Assembly: GCA_036346255.1 (NCBI GenBank)
Contig: CM070635.1
Location: 45,411,715-45,475,714, forward strand
Reading direction: 5' to 3'
DNA from: Ampelocalamus luodianensis
Lineage: Eukaryota; Streptophyta; Magnoliopsida; Poales; Poaceae
DNA length: 64,000 bases
Shown here: positions 12,505 to 23,310 of the stretch, piece after piece
Numbering within the stretch: position 1 is the first letter of the stretch
How the letters are laid out: each line of letters opens with the position of its first letter
Translations under genes and position numbers: made by a program
The notes under the pieces: generated by a model
Seen by the model: the letters and a program-made list of their open reading frames with translations, nothing else
Told to the model about the DNA's origin: nothing
The model's database searches: none

Positions 12505-13040
12505 ATTCTAAGTCACATGAAATGATGAAACCCTATTTACAATATACTTAAATGAATTTTTGAGAAAATTCATAATGGATAAAATTTTGAAAATATTACA
12601 CAAGTAAGTACACGGTGTCAGAAGGCTCCATAAAAATTTCATAATTTTGGACCTATTTACTATATTTAAAAATTCTTACAAAAAATAAACATAAATGTTT
12701 TTTAAAAAAACAAAAACAAAAACAAAATTTTTGCTACAGTGTGGCGCAGGGTGAGCGTGCGCCACACTGTAGCAATATTTTTAAAAAATATTTCCACGTC
12801 TAAAAAATTGAAAAAGCGCGGCGCGGGGGGTGGGCGTCTTGCGCCAGCGCGGCGTGGCGGCAGTGGCGGCGGCGCGAGGTGGGCGTCGCGCCATCGCGGC
12901 GTGTGGCGACAGCGGCAGCTGGAAGCGCGAGGTGACGTCTTGCGCCCGCGTTGCCATTTCTGCAAATACGGTTTGTGTATGGTCAAAAATGTAAATACGG
13001 TTTGCAAACCGACCGTATTCGCCAAAAATTCCCAGAAATG
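12505..13040 (-). repeat. Right terminal inverted repeat of long-TIR element
   Basis: Inverse copy of 10909-11405. It carries an extra GC-rich stretch (about 12815-12945) that the left arm has in shorter form, and a 16 bp perfect stem-loop at 12733-12773. Confidence 0.7.
12733..12773. repeat. Perfect 16 bp stem-loop inside right TIR
   Basis: GCTACAGTGTGGCGCA at 12733-12748 pairs with its complement at 12758-12773. It is the counterpart of the stem-loop at 11128-11170. Confidence 0.85.
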
Positions 13041-13087
13041 ACACTTGTCATATGGTATTTACAGAAATAGCACCTCCATCATACGAT

Positions 13088-13168
13088 CACCGCACGGTCG
13101 TCAACAACGAGCCGTCAGCCACCGTGCGGTGGAGGTGCTCCCGCACGGCGACCGTGCGGATTCTCTCT
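13088..13168. repeat. Cluster of alternating CCGCACGG / CCGTGCGG palindromes
   Basis: Within 80 bases the octamer CCGCACGG or its inverse occurs four times (CCGCACGGTCG, CACCGTGCGGTGG, CCCGCACGGCG, ACCGTGCGG). The blocks can pair in several ways. Function unknown. Confidence 0.6.
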
Positions 13169-13186
13169 CCTACAGAATAGTACTGT

Positions 13187-13480
13187 CTGTATGAATTTTT
13201 AAATATATCAAATGGGCTCAAAAAATTATGATTTTTTTTGTAGAGTCTCTCGACACAGTGTACTTGCTTGTGTAATTTTTCTATAATTTTATTCATTCTG
13301 AATTTTTCTCATAATTTCATTTAATATATTGTTTGTATGAATTTCTAAATATAGAAAATGAGCTCCAAAAATTTTGAATTTTGTTTTGAAGGCTCATTAC
13401 ACAATGGATTTAATTGTGTAATGTTTCTACAATTTTACATGTGTTCTAAAATTATCTAAAAAATTAAGGGTTTAGGTCTA
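13187..13480. repeat. Diverged tandem repeat, two units of about 147 bp, related to the TIR
   Basis: Each unit starts TGTATGAATTT(T/C)(T/C)AAATATA and continues through an AAAAATT block and TGTAAT(T/G)TTTCTA. The same order of blocks occurs in the AT-rich part of the neighbouring TIRs (11225-11390), so the array and the TIRs share ancestry. Confidence 0.6.
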
Positions 13481-13602
13481 AAATTTTTTAATTTCAGGTT
13501 TCAGAAATTATGGTTTCATGAATTCCTACACAAAGTACTTCTAACAGGATAGGCTTAATCATATCTAACAAAATTAGGGTTTCATGCCAAACATTTCCTT
13601 GA

Positions 13603-13641
13603 TTGGTTCATGGACAAGCTTAGCTACCTATGGTACAATAC
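13603..13641 (+). repeat. Single-arm remnant of hairpin MITE family
   Basis: About 39 bases match the right arm of the 12098-12342 element (GGTTCATGGACAAGCTTAGC, then CTATGGTACAATAC). No facing arm is present. Confidence 0.55.
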
Positions 13642-14117
13642 TAATTTAAATAATGAAGGTAAAGATAAGAAAAGATACTAAGACAGAAAAGAAAGTAGCA
13701 AAGAACCTTAATAGTTCATAAATTAATTTTTAGAAAATATAAATCCTTAAGGCCCATACGAGTAAGTCTTGACATCTAAGTAATTCACACTCAATTAATT
13801 ACAATTAAGGTAACTAATTAGCCACAAGTCATTATGTGCCATCAAATTTATTATGGTAACATAAATTCGACCACTTATTATACGCTAATGTAACTAGCAC
13901 TACTCAACTACTAATTAATTACAACTACTTAACTAACTGACACATAAAAACAGAGAACAAGGAGTGTCAACATTTCCAATAGAGTTACAATGCAACTTTT
14001 CATACGCAAAATTGACGATATTTCAAACGTTACAAGCATTACATGATACACGCGCGGGTTTATCGCAATCGAGATGGAGGAGGAGGGGGTATTACACCCC
14101 GATCAAATAGGACATAA
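13642..14117. other. AT-rich intergenic, nothing recognised
   Basis: No coding frame, RNA gene or clear repeat was recognised between the MITE remnant and the second hairpin MITE. Confidence 0.4.
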
Positions 14118-14403
14118 TTTGTTAATTTATCAATTTAATGTGGATAATATTTTTTAATACTGTATTGTACCACAGGCTAGATAAGCTTGTACATGAACCA
14201 ACTGAGAGAAATACGTAGCATGTAGATCATATAACAATGTATCATAGCCTCCGACTCGTGTGCGTTTCGAAGGCTACGGTACGTTGTTGTATGATCTGCA
14301 TGCCACGTAATTCCCTCGGTTGGTTCATGTACAAGTCTATCTAGCTTGTGGTATAATACAATGTTAAAGAATATCATCCACATTGAAACGATAAATTAAC
14401 AAA
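14118..14403. mobile_element. Hairpin MITE, copy 2
   Basis: Near-perfect palindrome of 286 bp. It begins TTTGTTAATTTATC and ends GATAAATTAACAAA. Inner blocks such as CTAGATAAGCTTGTACATGA and TAGATCATATAACAATGTA recur inverted on the right arm. It belongs to the same family as 12098-12342 and is a plausible small-RNA source, but no known miRNA was recognised. Confidence 0.8.
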
Positions 14404-14499
14404 GAATATACTATTTAACAATGTTATTCATGAGAGTAGTTGGATCTATCATCTATGCAATGATGTCTGCAACTAGTCTCCGAGGCACCATAGCCACTA

Positions 14500-15110
14500 C
14501 CCCTTGTCTCCTGGCTGCCTACGGTGGTGGCGAGTGTCGAAGTCATCCATGTCCTGCGATTTCATGATGAAAGTAGATCGTACAATAACAAACTTAACAA
14601 TGATGTAATTTGTATATAACACACGTCTTCGATACGGAGTGCGCCTGGACGATCGGATACGCTACGACGTCGGTCGGTCTCAGTCGAAGGAGCCTTTCCC
14701 TTCCCCTTCCCCTTGTCACGAGACTCCCCATGTCAGTGTCGTATGTTGAAGTTGTCCATGTTCTGTGATTCCATGATGTAAATGCACCGTATAGTAAAAA
14801 AATATAATAAGGATGTAAATTCTATATAACTCATATCGTCGATATGGAGTGCGCCCGGGCTCAGTCGCTGGAGCTTTCCCCTTCTCCTTGTCTCGGGACT
14901 CCCCACGCCGGTGTCGTGTGTCAAAGTCCCCCATGTTCTGCGATACGGGTTGGACAATTGCATGTTGTTAGAAGAACGAAAGGGCAAATACAAGATCAGG
15001 ACGCGAATTGTACGTAACTCACCTCTTCGATATGGAGTCCTCCCGGGCAACAAGAGCAGTTATGACGATCGCTGGTCTCAGTAGTAGGAGTCTTCCCCTT
15101 GTCCGCCGGG
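14500..15110. repeat. Tandem repeat, three diverged units of about 175-209 bp
   Basis: The anchor CCATGT(C/T)CTG(C/T)GAT recurs at 14547, 14756 and 14931, and TCGATA(C/T)GGAGT recurs near 14630, 14840 and 15030, always in the same order with CTTCCCCTTGTC-like blocks between. On the - strand the units encode a repeated GRTPYRR peptide and an ATGGGGAGTC-type block, so they could be duplicated exon-intron modules. No longer gene was recognised. Confidence 0.65.
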
Positions 15111-15120
15111 CGAGTCCTCA

Positions 15121-16440
15121 TGTAACATCCCAAGTAAGGATTTGTGTTTCAAATGTATAAAAACATGAAATTCTAAAAACTTTTGATGCATATTGATGTC
15201 ATTTGAATTATATGGATTTTCATTCGAAGGTTTTGTGCATTTTGAAAACCTAAAGCACTGATTCCTAGAAAACTTAACCCTTAAGGATATGAAATACAAA
15301 TCTTGTGAACAGTCCATGGAAATATTTTTCCTAGGTTCTGGAGCAACTTAGAAACCCACTCGAAAAATTTCACAAGTTTTGGAATTATTTGCTATTTTAA
15401 ATTGTCCAATCGAAGTAGAAAATTGAAAGTCAAACAGCAAACTCTAGAACTTAAAACATTTCTAGAGAAAAATGTATTTCATGAAAAACTCTTTAAAAAC
15501 TATAAATATTCTACTCAGTGTTAATACACTTCCATAAAAATTTCATAATTTTTGGAGTTAAACTTCCCAGTCCAAAAATTCCTAGCTCTCTTGGTCTTTT
15601 TTTTATTACCAAAAATCATAAAACCTAAATCTAACTCACCTCACCTCTCTCTGACCTACGGTCCCCACCCACATGCCTTCTCCTCCACACACTCGACGCT
15701 AAGCGAGCGCCATTGCCAGCTCCGTCGAGCCAACGCACCACCGGTTCGCCCATCGTTTGGCCAAGCCGCCCATAGTTTTTAACGCGCGTGCGAGCATCGC
15801 CTGCATCTCCAGCGCTCGCTCTTGCTCCCATTGCCTCCATGTCTTCTCAACGCCGCGCGTGCTCCCGTTAGCGCTGATGCCGCGCCACGGCCTCTCCTAG
15901 CGAACTCTTCGCCCTGACCTCTATAAAACCCCCTGGAGCTTCCCCTGCTCACCCTTTCGCAACCCCGAGCTACCTCTGACCTCCATTCTTCTCCCACCGA
16001 GCCGAGCTCAAAGATTGGGCTCAAGCGCCATCTTCGGTCGTCCAGCCACCGCTTCATCACCACCGTTCCAGTGTCGCTCTCCTCCCTCTCTCCGCGTCAC
16101 ATTGCGTTCCAGACATCCACAATCATTTCCCCCTTATTAATTTTGCGTTTCATTCACAGGAGCTACCGGAATTAGTTTCTTCTTCCACTTCGGTCGAAAG
16201 CTTCATCTTCGTCTCTAACTTCTGACGTTGTGAGTCAATACCCAAATTGCTTGCGTTGTCACCATCCTCATGATCTCCCTGAAGCTATCCCTACCCTCAA
16301 TTTCTTTTCTCTTTGCTCAGGGTTTCATCTCCATGTGAAGGTCACCATCGTCGCCACTAGACTCCGCCGCCGGCTCAACTTTGACCTCCCCCGTATACCC
16401 GCGTCATTCCGGTAGGTTACTTGAGCCTCAGGGATACTCA
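15121..16440 (+). mobile_element. Ty3-gypsy-type LTR fragment (solo or truncated)
   Basis: Starts with TGTAACATCCCAAG, the start seen on the other gypsy LTRs of this window. The first 60 bases resemble the LTR that ends at 60666, including GTTTCAAATGTATAAAAA. A TATA box (CTATAAAA) lies at 15921-15928 in a C-rich U3/R-like context. The 3' end near 16440 (GGGATACTCA) resembles that family's end, but I found no matching target-site duplication, so the end is approximate. It sits just upstream of the P450 gene and could influence its promoter. Confidence 0.55.
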
Positions 16441-16977
16441 TGCGCGTGTTAGATAGCTCAATGCGTCGCTCTGCGGCCATGATAAGCCTCCATTCTCCTC
16501 CACGCGCAAGTGGCCGATCACGCTGATCCGCGCTCGACCACCTTCCCGCGCTAGCCTCTCGCTTGCCACGCTCTCCGACCGTAGGATGAGACACATGTCG
16601 TCATCCCGTGCTCCCACGGTCAGGAGGGGGCTATATTTACAAATACAAAGACACGGGGCCATTTTTGCAATCCACGTGGCGTCTGGGGCCAAAATAAATA
16701 AAAAAATCGCTCGTATAGCACGTGGAAACCCAACGGCCCATCCCTCCCAGGCTGCACGGCCCGCATAGCATTCAAAACTCACGCGCCCCGTGCCGTGCTG
16801 CTCCACAGCCCACTTACACGTGGGTCCCACCTCATCCCCTTCCTCCTCCGCTCCTCGACGCCCAAATCCTCCGCTCCCTCCCGTCTCTCCCGAATCCGGC
16901 AATCCCAAATCCACCACACACAAAAAAAAAAAAAAAAAAAAACCAATCCCTAGACCGCGTCCCCGGCGGCCGGCACG
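16441..16977 (+). promoter_or_regulatory. Promoter and 5'UTR region of CYP97C-like gene
   Basis: A TATA-like CTATATTTAC occurs at about 16631. GGCCCA and TGGGTCCCAC-type motifs follow. An uninterrupted run of 21 A (16922-16942) lies in the presumed 5'UTR, 36 bases before the start codon. The transcription start cannot be fixed from sequence alone. Confidence 0.4.
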
Positions 16978-19900
16978 ATGCCCACCACGTCCTGCGCTTG
17001 CGCCTCGCCTCCACCGTGGGCGCCACGGCTGCCTCCACGCCGCGTCCGTGTCCGCCTGCCCCCGCCAAGGAGCAGCAGCAACCACCGCGGAGGCGGAAGC
17101 GGAGGAGGAGGAGACGAGCGCACCACCTCGTGGGTGAGCCCCGACTGGCTCACGGCGCTCTCCCGCTCGGTGGCCACCCGCCTCGGCCGGGGCGACGACT
17201 CGGGGATCCCCGTCGCGTCCGCCAAGCTCGACGACGTGCGGGACCTCCTCGGCGGCGCGCTCTTCCTCCCGCTCTTCAAGTGGTTCCGCGAGGACGGGCC
17301 CGTCTACCGCCTCGCCGCGGGGCCGCGCGATTTCGTCGTCGTCAGCGACCCCGCCGTCGCCAGGCACGTACTACGCGGCTACGGCTCGCGTTACGAGAAG
17401 GGGCTCGTCGCCGAGGTCTCCGAATTCCTGTTTGGCTCCGGGTTTGCCATCGCCGAGGGCGCTCTCTGGACGGTGCTCTCTCTCGCACTCTTCTCTCGTT
17501 TCGATTTAACAATTTGTGGTGTTTTTGAGCGAATGGAATAGTGGATGCGTCGCGATTCTATGGTTCGGTGAGGGGTCGGAGAAATTGCATAATTATCTAA
17601 TGTTTTCGGATTTTGTGGTGAATTATGTGTTCATTTTAGGGTTTCCCGAAGGGTAACTGCACACGAGAAATTTCCGTCCCCCTAGGCACCAACAAATTTT
17701 GTAAGTGGGAATTTAGGGTTTCGGACATCGCTCCGTGATCATGTATGGTTTTGTTAATTTTTGGATTAGGTATTCATATGGTGGTGGTTTATAGCGTGGG
17801 TTTCTAGGGTTTCTGAAGCAGCTGCTTCAGTTTGGAAGGGTCCCTAAAAAGAGATTGCCTTTGGTCTTGAATTTGAATGAGAGAATTTAGATCTGGGTAC
17901 GTCAGTAATAAATTTTGGTGAAGTTAACAATTTTCCTCTATTTTGGTAATTTACTTGTGAGTTTTAAGCTGCTTGAAGTAGCTATTTGGTTTTAGTGTGT
18001 GGTGAAGCAATTCCCCTTCCCCTTGATTTTGATATGATTGCACAATGGTGTTTTCTGTGGAGTGAGATTTATTTCAGGCTATGTTTTAATGCTTAGCAAT
18101 ACAGGTAGTTTTGTGAACTACACGTCTACACCCCATTAGACTTCTTCAGAAAACAGAACTCAGGGGGCACTCACTAGTTTCTAAAAAAAAGTAGGCGATG
18201 TTGGTGGGTTTTGGTTTCCTGTATCTAATTCACATGAATGAGATTTGGATTTCTTACCTTTCCTTGTTTGTCTTCTTACCTGTGGATGTGTTATCGTTAA
18301 TCCTTTCTTCAACTTACTCTTAACTTGGCGTCTATTTTAGGTGAGGCGTAGAGCAGTTGTACCATCTCTACACAAAAGATTTCTCTCAGTGATGGTTGAT
18401 AAAGTATTTTGTAAATGTGCTGAGAGATTAGTGGAGAAGCTTGTGACATATGCTTTGAGTGGTGAACCTGTTAATATGGAAGAGAGGTTTTCTCAAATGA
18501 CTTTAGACGTGATTGGCTTGTCCTTGTTCAACTACAATTTTGATTCCCTCACATCAGACAGTCCTGTTATTGATGCTGTTTACACTGCACTCAAAGAAGC
18601 AGAGGCTCGCTCTACAGATCTTTTACCATACTGGAAGGTTGGTTCTTTTGTCATGTTGCATTTCTAATTTCAGACCTTTCATTAAAATTGGCCTATCTAT
18701 ATTGCAGAAAGGAAAAATTGCGTGACTGATGTCTGATGTGATCCTTATTTATTTTTGACAGATTGATTTTCTGTGCAAGATAGTTCCTAGACAGATAAAA
18801 GCAGAAAAGGCAGTGAACATCATAAGGAATGCCGTTGCAGAGCTAATTATGAAGTGCAAGGAGATTGTAGATGCTGAAAATGAACAGATCGAGGGTGAGG
18901 AGTATGTAAATGATTCAGATCCTAGCATCCTGCGTTTCCTACTTGCTAGCCGTGAAGAGGTACTTCAACTTATCCTGAGTTATGACAACGTTTTATTACA
19001 AGTAGTTTCCCATAGATTTTCTACTGGCAGGAAGCTCTCTCATTTCATGTAAATCTTTAATACAGTCTTACTGTTGATGTTCTCTCACCCTTGGCTTATG
19101 ACGGCTTTTATTATATTTATCCTTGCGGTAATTAATAAAAGTTTAGGATAATCAGGCATTGAACCATCATGCATTTGATTGTCCAACTCATCAATGTTGC
19201 TAGTATCAGTTCCACTGCATGATAGGATGGGGAGCACGGAATTGGTTATGCATGAAATCTGTGACATCCTATTGTTCAGCTTGAAATATCTTTACAAAGC
19301 AAATGGATATATTTAGCACAGAACATATTACTGTTTGCATTTAAGTAAAGAAAAGCTTTAGCCTCTTATTTCAAACCTAATTTAATGTCTGCTGCTGCTT
19401 TTCTTATCCTGTCTTCAAGTTAGTACAGTGAGGTTTACCTGGTAAAGGTATCTTTGACATTTGTCCAAAGCTGATTGCTACAAGCATTTACTTCTCCTTT
19501 TCCTATTGATTTCTGAAAACTCATTAGACAGAAAAACTGCCAGGTGAAGTTATTCCTTTGTTTTTGTGGGTTCTGTTCAATGGTTCTGCCAAGCTATGGT
19601 GTTTTGCTGAATGTTGACAATTACAGGATAAACTATTTATTGTTTTGTTGCTAAACTAGTTGTGCTGTATTTGCATGCAATGTTCCCTATTGGTTCTCTA
19701 TTTCATCATCTTACGTTACATTCATTTGCTTATCAGTTATCACTTGTTTTACTGCTTTACCTAACATGCTTTTCTTTATATGATCCAGGTCACCAGTGTG
19801 CAGTTACGTGATGATCTATTGTCAATGTTAGTTGCGGGCCATGAAACAACAGGCTCTGTACTGACATGGACTATTTATCTTCTCAGTAAGGTATTCCTTT

Positions 19901-22190
19901 ATTTCTTGCACTAACGATCTATAAGACTATAAATAACTCATTTCTTAAATTATCACTATAATATCTGTTGACTGCTCAGTATTACACTGCTGAAGGATCC
20001 AGCGCGCTCAGGAGAGCTCAAGATGAGGTAGATCGTGTTCTACAAGGTAGACTCCCCAGATATGAAGATGTAAAAGAGCTGAAGTACTTGATGCGCTGTA
20101 TAAATGAGTCTATGCGGCTATATCCACACCCTCCTGTACATTCCTTGTGCTTCAGACAAGCAACTTCAGAATTAGTTTTGGTGACTCAAGGACTCCTTGT
20201 TAACAGGTGCTGTTACGGCGTGCAATAGTTGATGATTTGCTTCCTGGAAACTATAAGATTAAGGCTGGTCAAGATATCATGATTTCAGTTTACAATATAC
20301 ACAGGTCACCTGAGGTACTTTTCCATCTGAATATTATATCATGTACCTTGTTGACTGGTGTTTTTAAGCCCTTGGATCGTCTGTTTTGCATAGCGAAATA
20401 TGGCATATCTATATCCAGCATATTGGTGAACTATGTAGAGTTTTTTAGCAGAAAATTGTTGGGTTACTCAGTGATTTATGAATTATCGGTTACTAGTTAA
20501 AATAGCTTTTCTTTGGGTGTGGTGCCTTGATGCAGCCTACACTAATGGTAATATGGTACCAATTTCCACAATATAATGATAACATGATTTGGTGAAAATT
20601 CTTCCTAAACTGAGTAGGCAGTCAATTTGCTGCCAATAGGCCCTAAAATACAAAATTTGAAGGTTGATAAAACTTAAATATTCTGTGAATATCTGCTATG
20701 TTGTAGATGCAGAGGCCCCTGTCCATATGATATTCTTATCCTTTGTTAGCAAATGCCTCAGCAAGCATAACATTCCATTGTTCTAATCTATTGTTTGTGC
20801 CTTCTGGAAAGGTATGGGACAGAGCAGACGAGTTTGTTCCAGAGAGATTTGATTTAGAGGGACCCGTTCCAAATGAGGCAAACACTGATTTCAGGTCACA
20901 TATAACCTTGAGATATTGTCTTTTGTACTGTTATTTTACATTGTCCATTTATCATCCGATTGATTTTTATCATCTGGCAGAATATGATTAAGCTTTGTTG
21001 TGTTCTCATCACATCTCTTTCCCAGGTTTATCCCATTCAGTGGAGGTCCTCGGAAATGTGTTGGAGATCAATTTGCTCTTTTAGAAGCAATTGTGGCACT
21101 TGCAATCGTGTTGCAGAGGATGGACATTCAGCTCGTGGCAGACCAAAAAATCAACATGACCACTGGGGCCACAATTCATACAACCAATGTAAGGAAGCAT
21201 GCTCTATATTTTTATGTTTTCTAATACTCCAAATGTCATGTTCATGATCAAGTTCATACCACTTACGGGTACACTATGCAAGATGCCAGAGTAGGTTATT
21301 CTCTTCACCATAGTAAAAGGCAAGTGATATGAGTTTTCGGGTGTTGTCTATATCAGCTTTAGAACTAGTTAAAAAAATTCCCAGAATTTGGTCACCACTA
21401 TCAACTAGACGTGGCACAAAATCCAAATTTTTTAAGGGATTATTGATAATTTGCCATTAAGTTGATGCGCAATTGCTATTTTGTCACTCCACGTCTCACT
21501 GACATGTCAGTGACCCACATGTCAGTGAGACATGGAGTGACAAAATAGCAATTGCATATTAACTGTGGCAAATCTGCCAATCCCCCTAATTTTAAACACT
21601 AGTGGTAAATAGATTCAGTGATGAAAGCTGGAAAGCTTAGTCAAGTTGAATTTGAAAACTTCAGTCACTTTTTCCTCAGAAAGAATGAAAGAAAAAGATA
21701 TTAGTATACCGTTTTGAACTCACATGACTGATAAACATTACCTGCTGTAGTCATCCTTGCGCGGCCTTGTGATTACTTGAATGGCCAGCAGCGATGCTGA
21801 TCTTAATAAATGCTTTGTTTCATTGAGATCAAGCCTTATTTAATTTCTTTTTGCCGTATACCAAATTTCTATTTCAGATATGAAATTACACTTAATTGGG
21901 GTTTCAACTTTTTTATGTATTTATCTGTATATTCTTTTGCTGCAGGGCTTGTATATGAACGTAAGTCTGCGTAAAGTCGAGCATGAACCTGAGTTAGCAC
22001 TGAGGTAAATGCATTATGTTTATTTGTTTAATATCATCACTATATCAGCTAACAGAGGTCACAGAACTACAGCTTTGCGAGAAATCATCCCCTCTAGTTT
22101 TTCTTTGGTAGCGTTAACAATTTGACAATTGATCCAACACGCGTTCTTTTATATTGATTGATTGTTCTCTCTTTCAGTGAGTCGACATAG
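16978..22190 (+). CDS. CYP97C: Cytochrome P450 CYP97C type, carotenoid epsilon-ring hydroxylase (LUT1)
   Basis: Plastid heme monooxygenase that hydroxylates the epsilon-ring of alpha-carotene derivatives on the way to lutein. Exons by splice consensus and family alignment: 16978-17472, 18341-18637, 18762-18959, 19789-19890, 19980-20135, 20207-20314, 20812-20894, 21026-21188, 21946-22004, 22178-22190; about 557 residues against 539 in Arabidopsis LUT1. Residues 1-60 are Pro/Arg/Ser-rich, like a chloroplast transit peptide. Conserved blocks: KLDDVRDLLGGALFLPLFKW (exon 1), I-helix AGHETT (about 346-351), ExxR ESMR (about 407-410), PERF, and heme loop FSGGPRKCVG (Cys about 491). Oddity: exon 5. 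The acceptor that best fits the family (at 19996) leaves the frame one base short. Only the acceptor at 19979, adding YYTAEG, keeps it open, so one C may be missing near 19999. The last exon could instead end at TAA 22006-22008 if not spliced. Identity is confident; exon 5 and the last exon less so. Confidence 0.92.
21436..21586. mobile_element. Tourist-like hairpin MITE in P450 intron 8
   Basis: A 151 bp palindrome flanked by TAA on both sides (21433-21435 and 21587-21589). The ends are GGGATT and AATCCCCC, and the arms share GCAATTGCTATTTTGTCACT. A TAA target site is typical of PIF/Harbinger (Tourist) MITEs. It lies between exons at 21188 and 21946 in the transcribed region of the P450. Confidence 0.8.
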
Positions 22191-22619
22191 ACGGGAACAA
22201 CTTCAAAGCAGAGAGGCAAAAATAGACTAAGATCGATACATGCAGCGGCAACACAATTGTCTTGCCAATATGTGAGATGCTTCTACAGTTTCGAAACATT
22301 TCCTTCTCCGCGTATTTGTATACGTCTGAAGTGCTTCCCTTTTGTTGGATCTTCAGCAGGTTCGCAGATATGGGCGTCAGATCGTGGAAACCCGAAAGAA
22401 ATGGATCCTCCTCCTCGGCTCGCTGATTCTTTCGCTTCTTGTAAATTAGTTATTACTTTTTATGTTCCCCGTTCCCAAGTGTATACGTCGACCGAGAAGC
22501 CGGTCAGCAACACGCCGACACACCATGCCGAGCAATCACAAGGCCGAAATTTAGTCTACACAGCGCATCTATGGCTGGGTCGTCAGCTTAATAAGGTCAA
22601 CTAGTCTTCCGACGTAGGG
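22191..22619 (+). other. Probable 3'UTR and downstream flank of CYP97C
   Basis: Follows the P450 stop codon. No domain is seen in the 115-codon frame at 22257-22604, which is not recognised as a gene. No poly(A) signal stands out clearly. Confidence 0.35.
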
Positions 22620-23310
22620 TCTCTTCTTCCTCGCCTCATAAACGTTCCGCGAAGCCCAACATAGGCCGGAAAAGTTTTTCATAACCTAAGATAATAACAG
22701 GCCTAGTTTCGGCTGGTGTAAGGCCGAAAGTTGCCACATAATCTACTTGCAAAGCCCAATTAAGGCCCGTTTTACTGATGTGATTTCCCGTGTTTGATTC
22801 AGGGCCCTAAGAAATTGCGAAAAGCCTAATTCCGGGCCACAATTTCCCGCGCATCACGTGGTCGGCACATTTAAAGGCCCATGAACAGCCCAATAAGATT
22901 TCACTGCGAGGCCATTAAAGCTCGTTATCGGCCCATATTCAGGCCCATGTGCGGTCCAATACAATTACCCCCGGCCCATCAAAGCTCTTCCTCACCCAGT
23001 CCATAATTCAGGGCCCGCGCAAGGTCCAACTCCGCTCCCTAAATTTCCCTTGAGCCCATAAAGCTCGTTGACGGTCCATTTTAAGTCCATAAAATGCCTA
23101 ATAAAGTTTACCACGGACCCATTTAAGCTCTTATCGGCCCATAACGGCCCAGTTTAAAAAATTTCAGCCCATATCCGTCACTGAAACAACCTTAGTGCCC
23201 ATGGTAATTCCTCGTCGGCCCATATTATGGCCCATCAACCGCCTATTTGCCCATCATTGTCCGTTAACGAGGTCTACTAACATCCCTTCGTCAGCCCATT
23301 CGTGTCACGA
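22620..23310. repeat. Degenerate GCCCA-rich array between convergent genes
   Basis: The motif GCCCA, GGCCCAT or a one-base variant occurs more than twenty times in 690 bases. A longer block AAAGCTC(G/T)T...CGGCCCAT recurs near 22918, 22983, 23046 and 23124, suggesting an old tandem repeat of about 64-78 bp. GGCCCA/TGGGCC is the plant site II element bound by TCP factors, but such density is unusual and the location is downstream of both neighbouring genes. Confidence 0.6.

Larger units (their letters stand above)
10909..13040. mobile_element. Long-TIR DNA element, MULE- or foldback-like, with transcribed-looking interior
   Basis: Two roughly 500 bp arms (10909-11405 and 12505-13040) are inverted copies, easily seen in the block GGTCGGTTTGCAAACCG and in the matching AT-rich stretch that ends with a copy of ATTTCATGTGAC in each arm. 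The interior (11406-12504) looks gene-like: a TATA box (CTATAAATA near 11537), a donor-like CAG/GTAATT near 11630, an acceptor-like TTTTTAG at 11859-11867 and an open frame of 77 codons. Long TIRs around captured gene-like DNA fit a Mutator-like (Pack-MULE) element, but I could not identify a 9 bp target-site duplication or a transposase, so the class is inferred. Confidence 0.55.

Noticed and set aside
14118..14403. Candidate known miRNA precursor
   Set aside because: The hairpin is far longer and more perfect than most conserved plant precursors, and no known mature miRNA sequence was recognised in it.
16922..16942. 21 A run as the tail of a retrogene
   Set aside because: It lies upstream of the start codon of an intron-containing gene and is not preceded by a processed coding sequence.
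16438..17367. 309-codon frame on the - strand over the P450 first exon
   Set aside because: Antisense shadow of GC-rich CYP97C exon 1. It reads through the poly-A/poly-T tract and has no domain.
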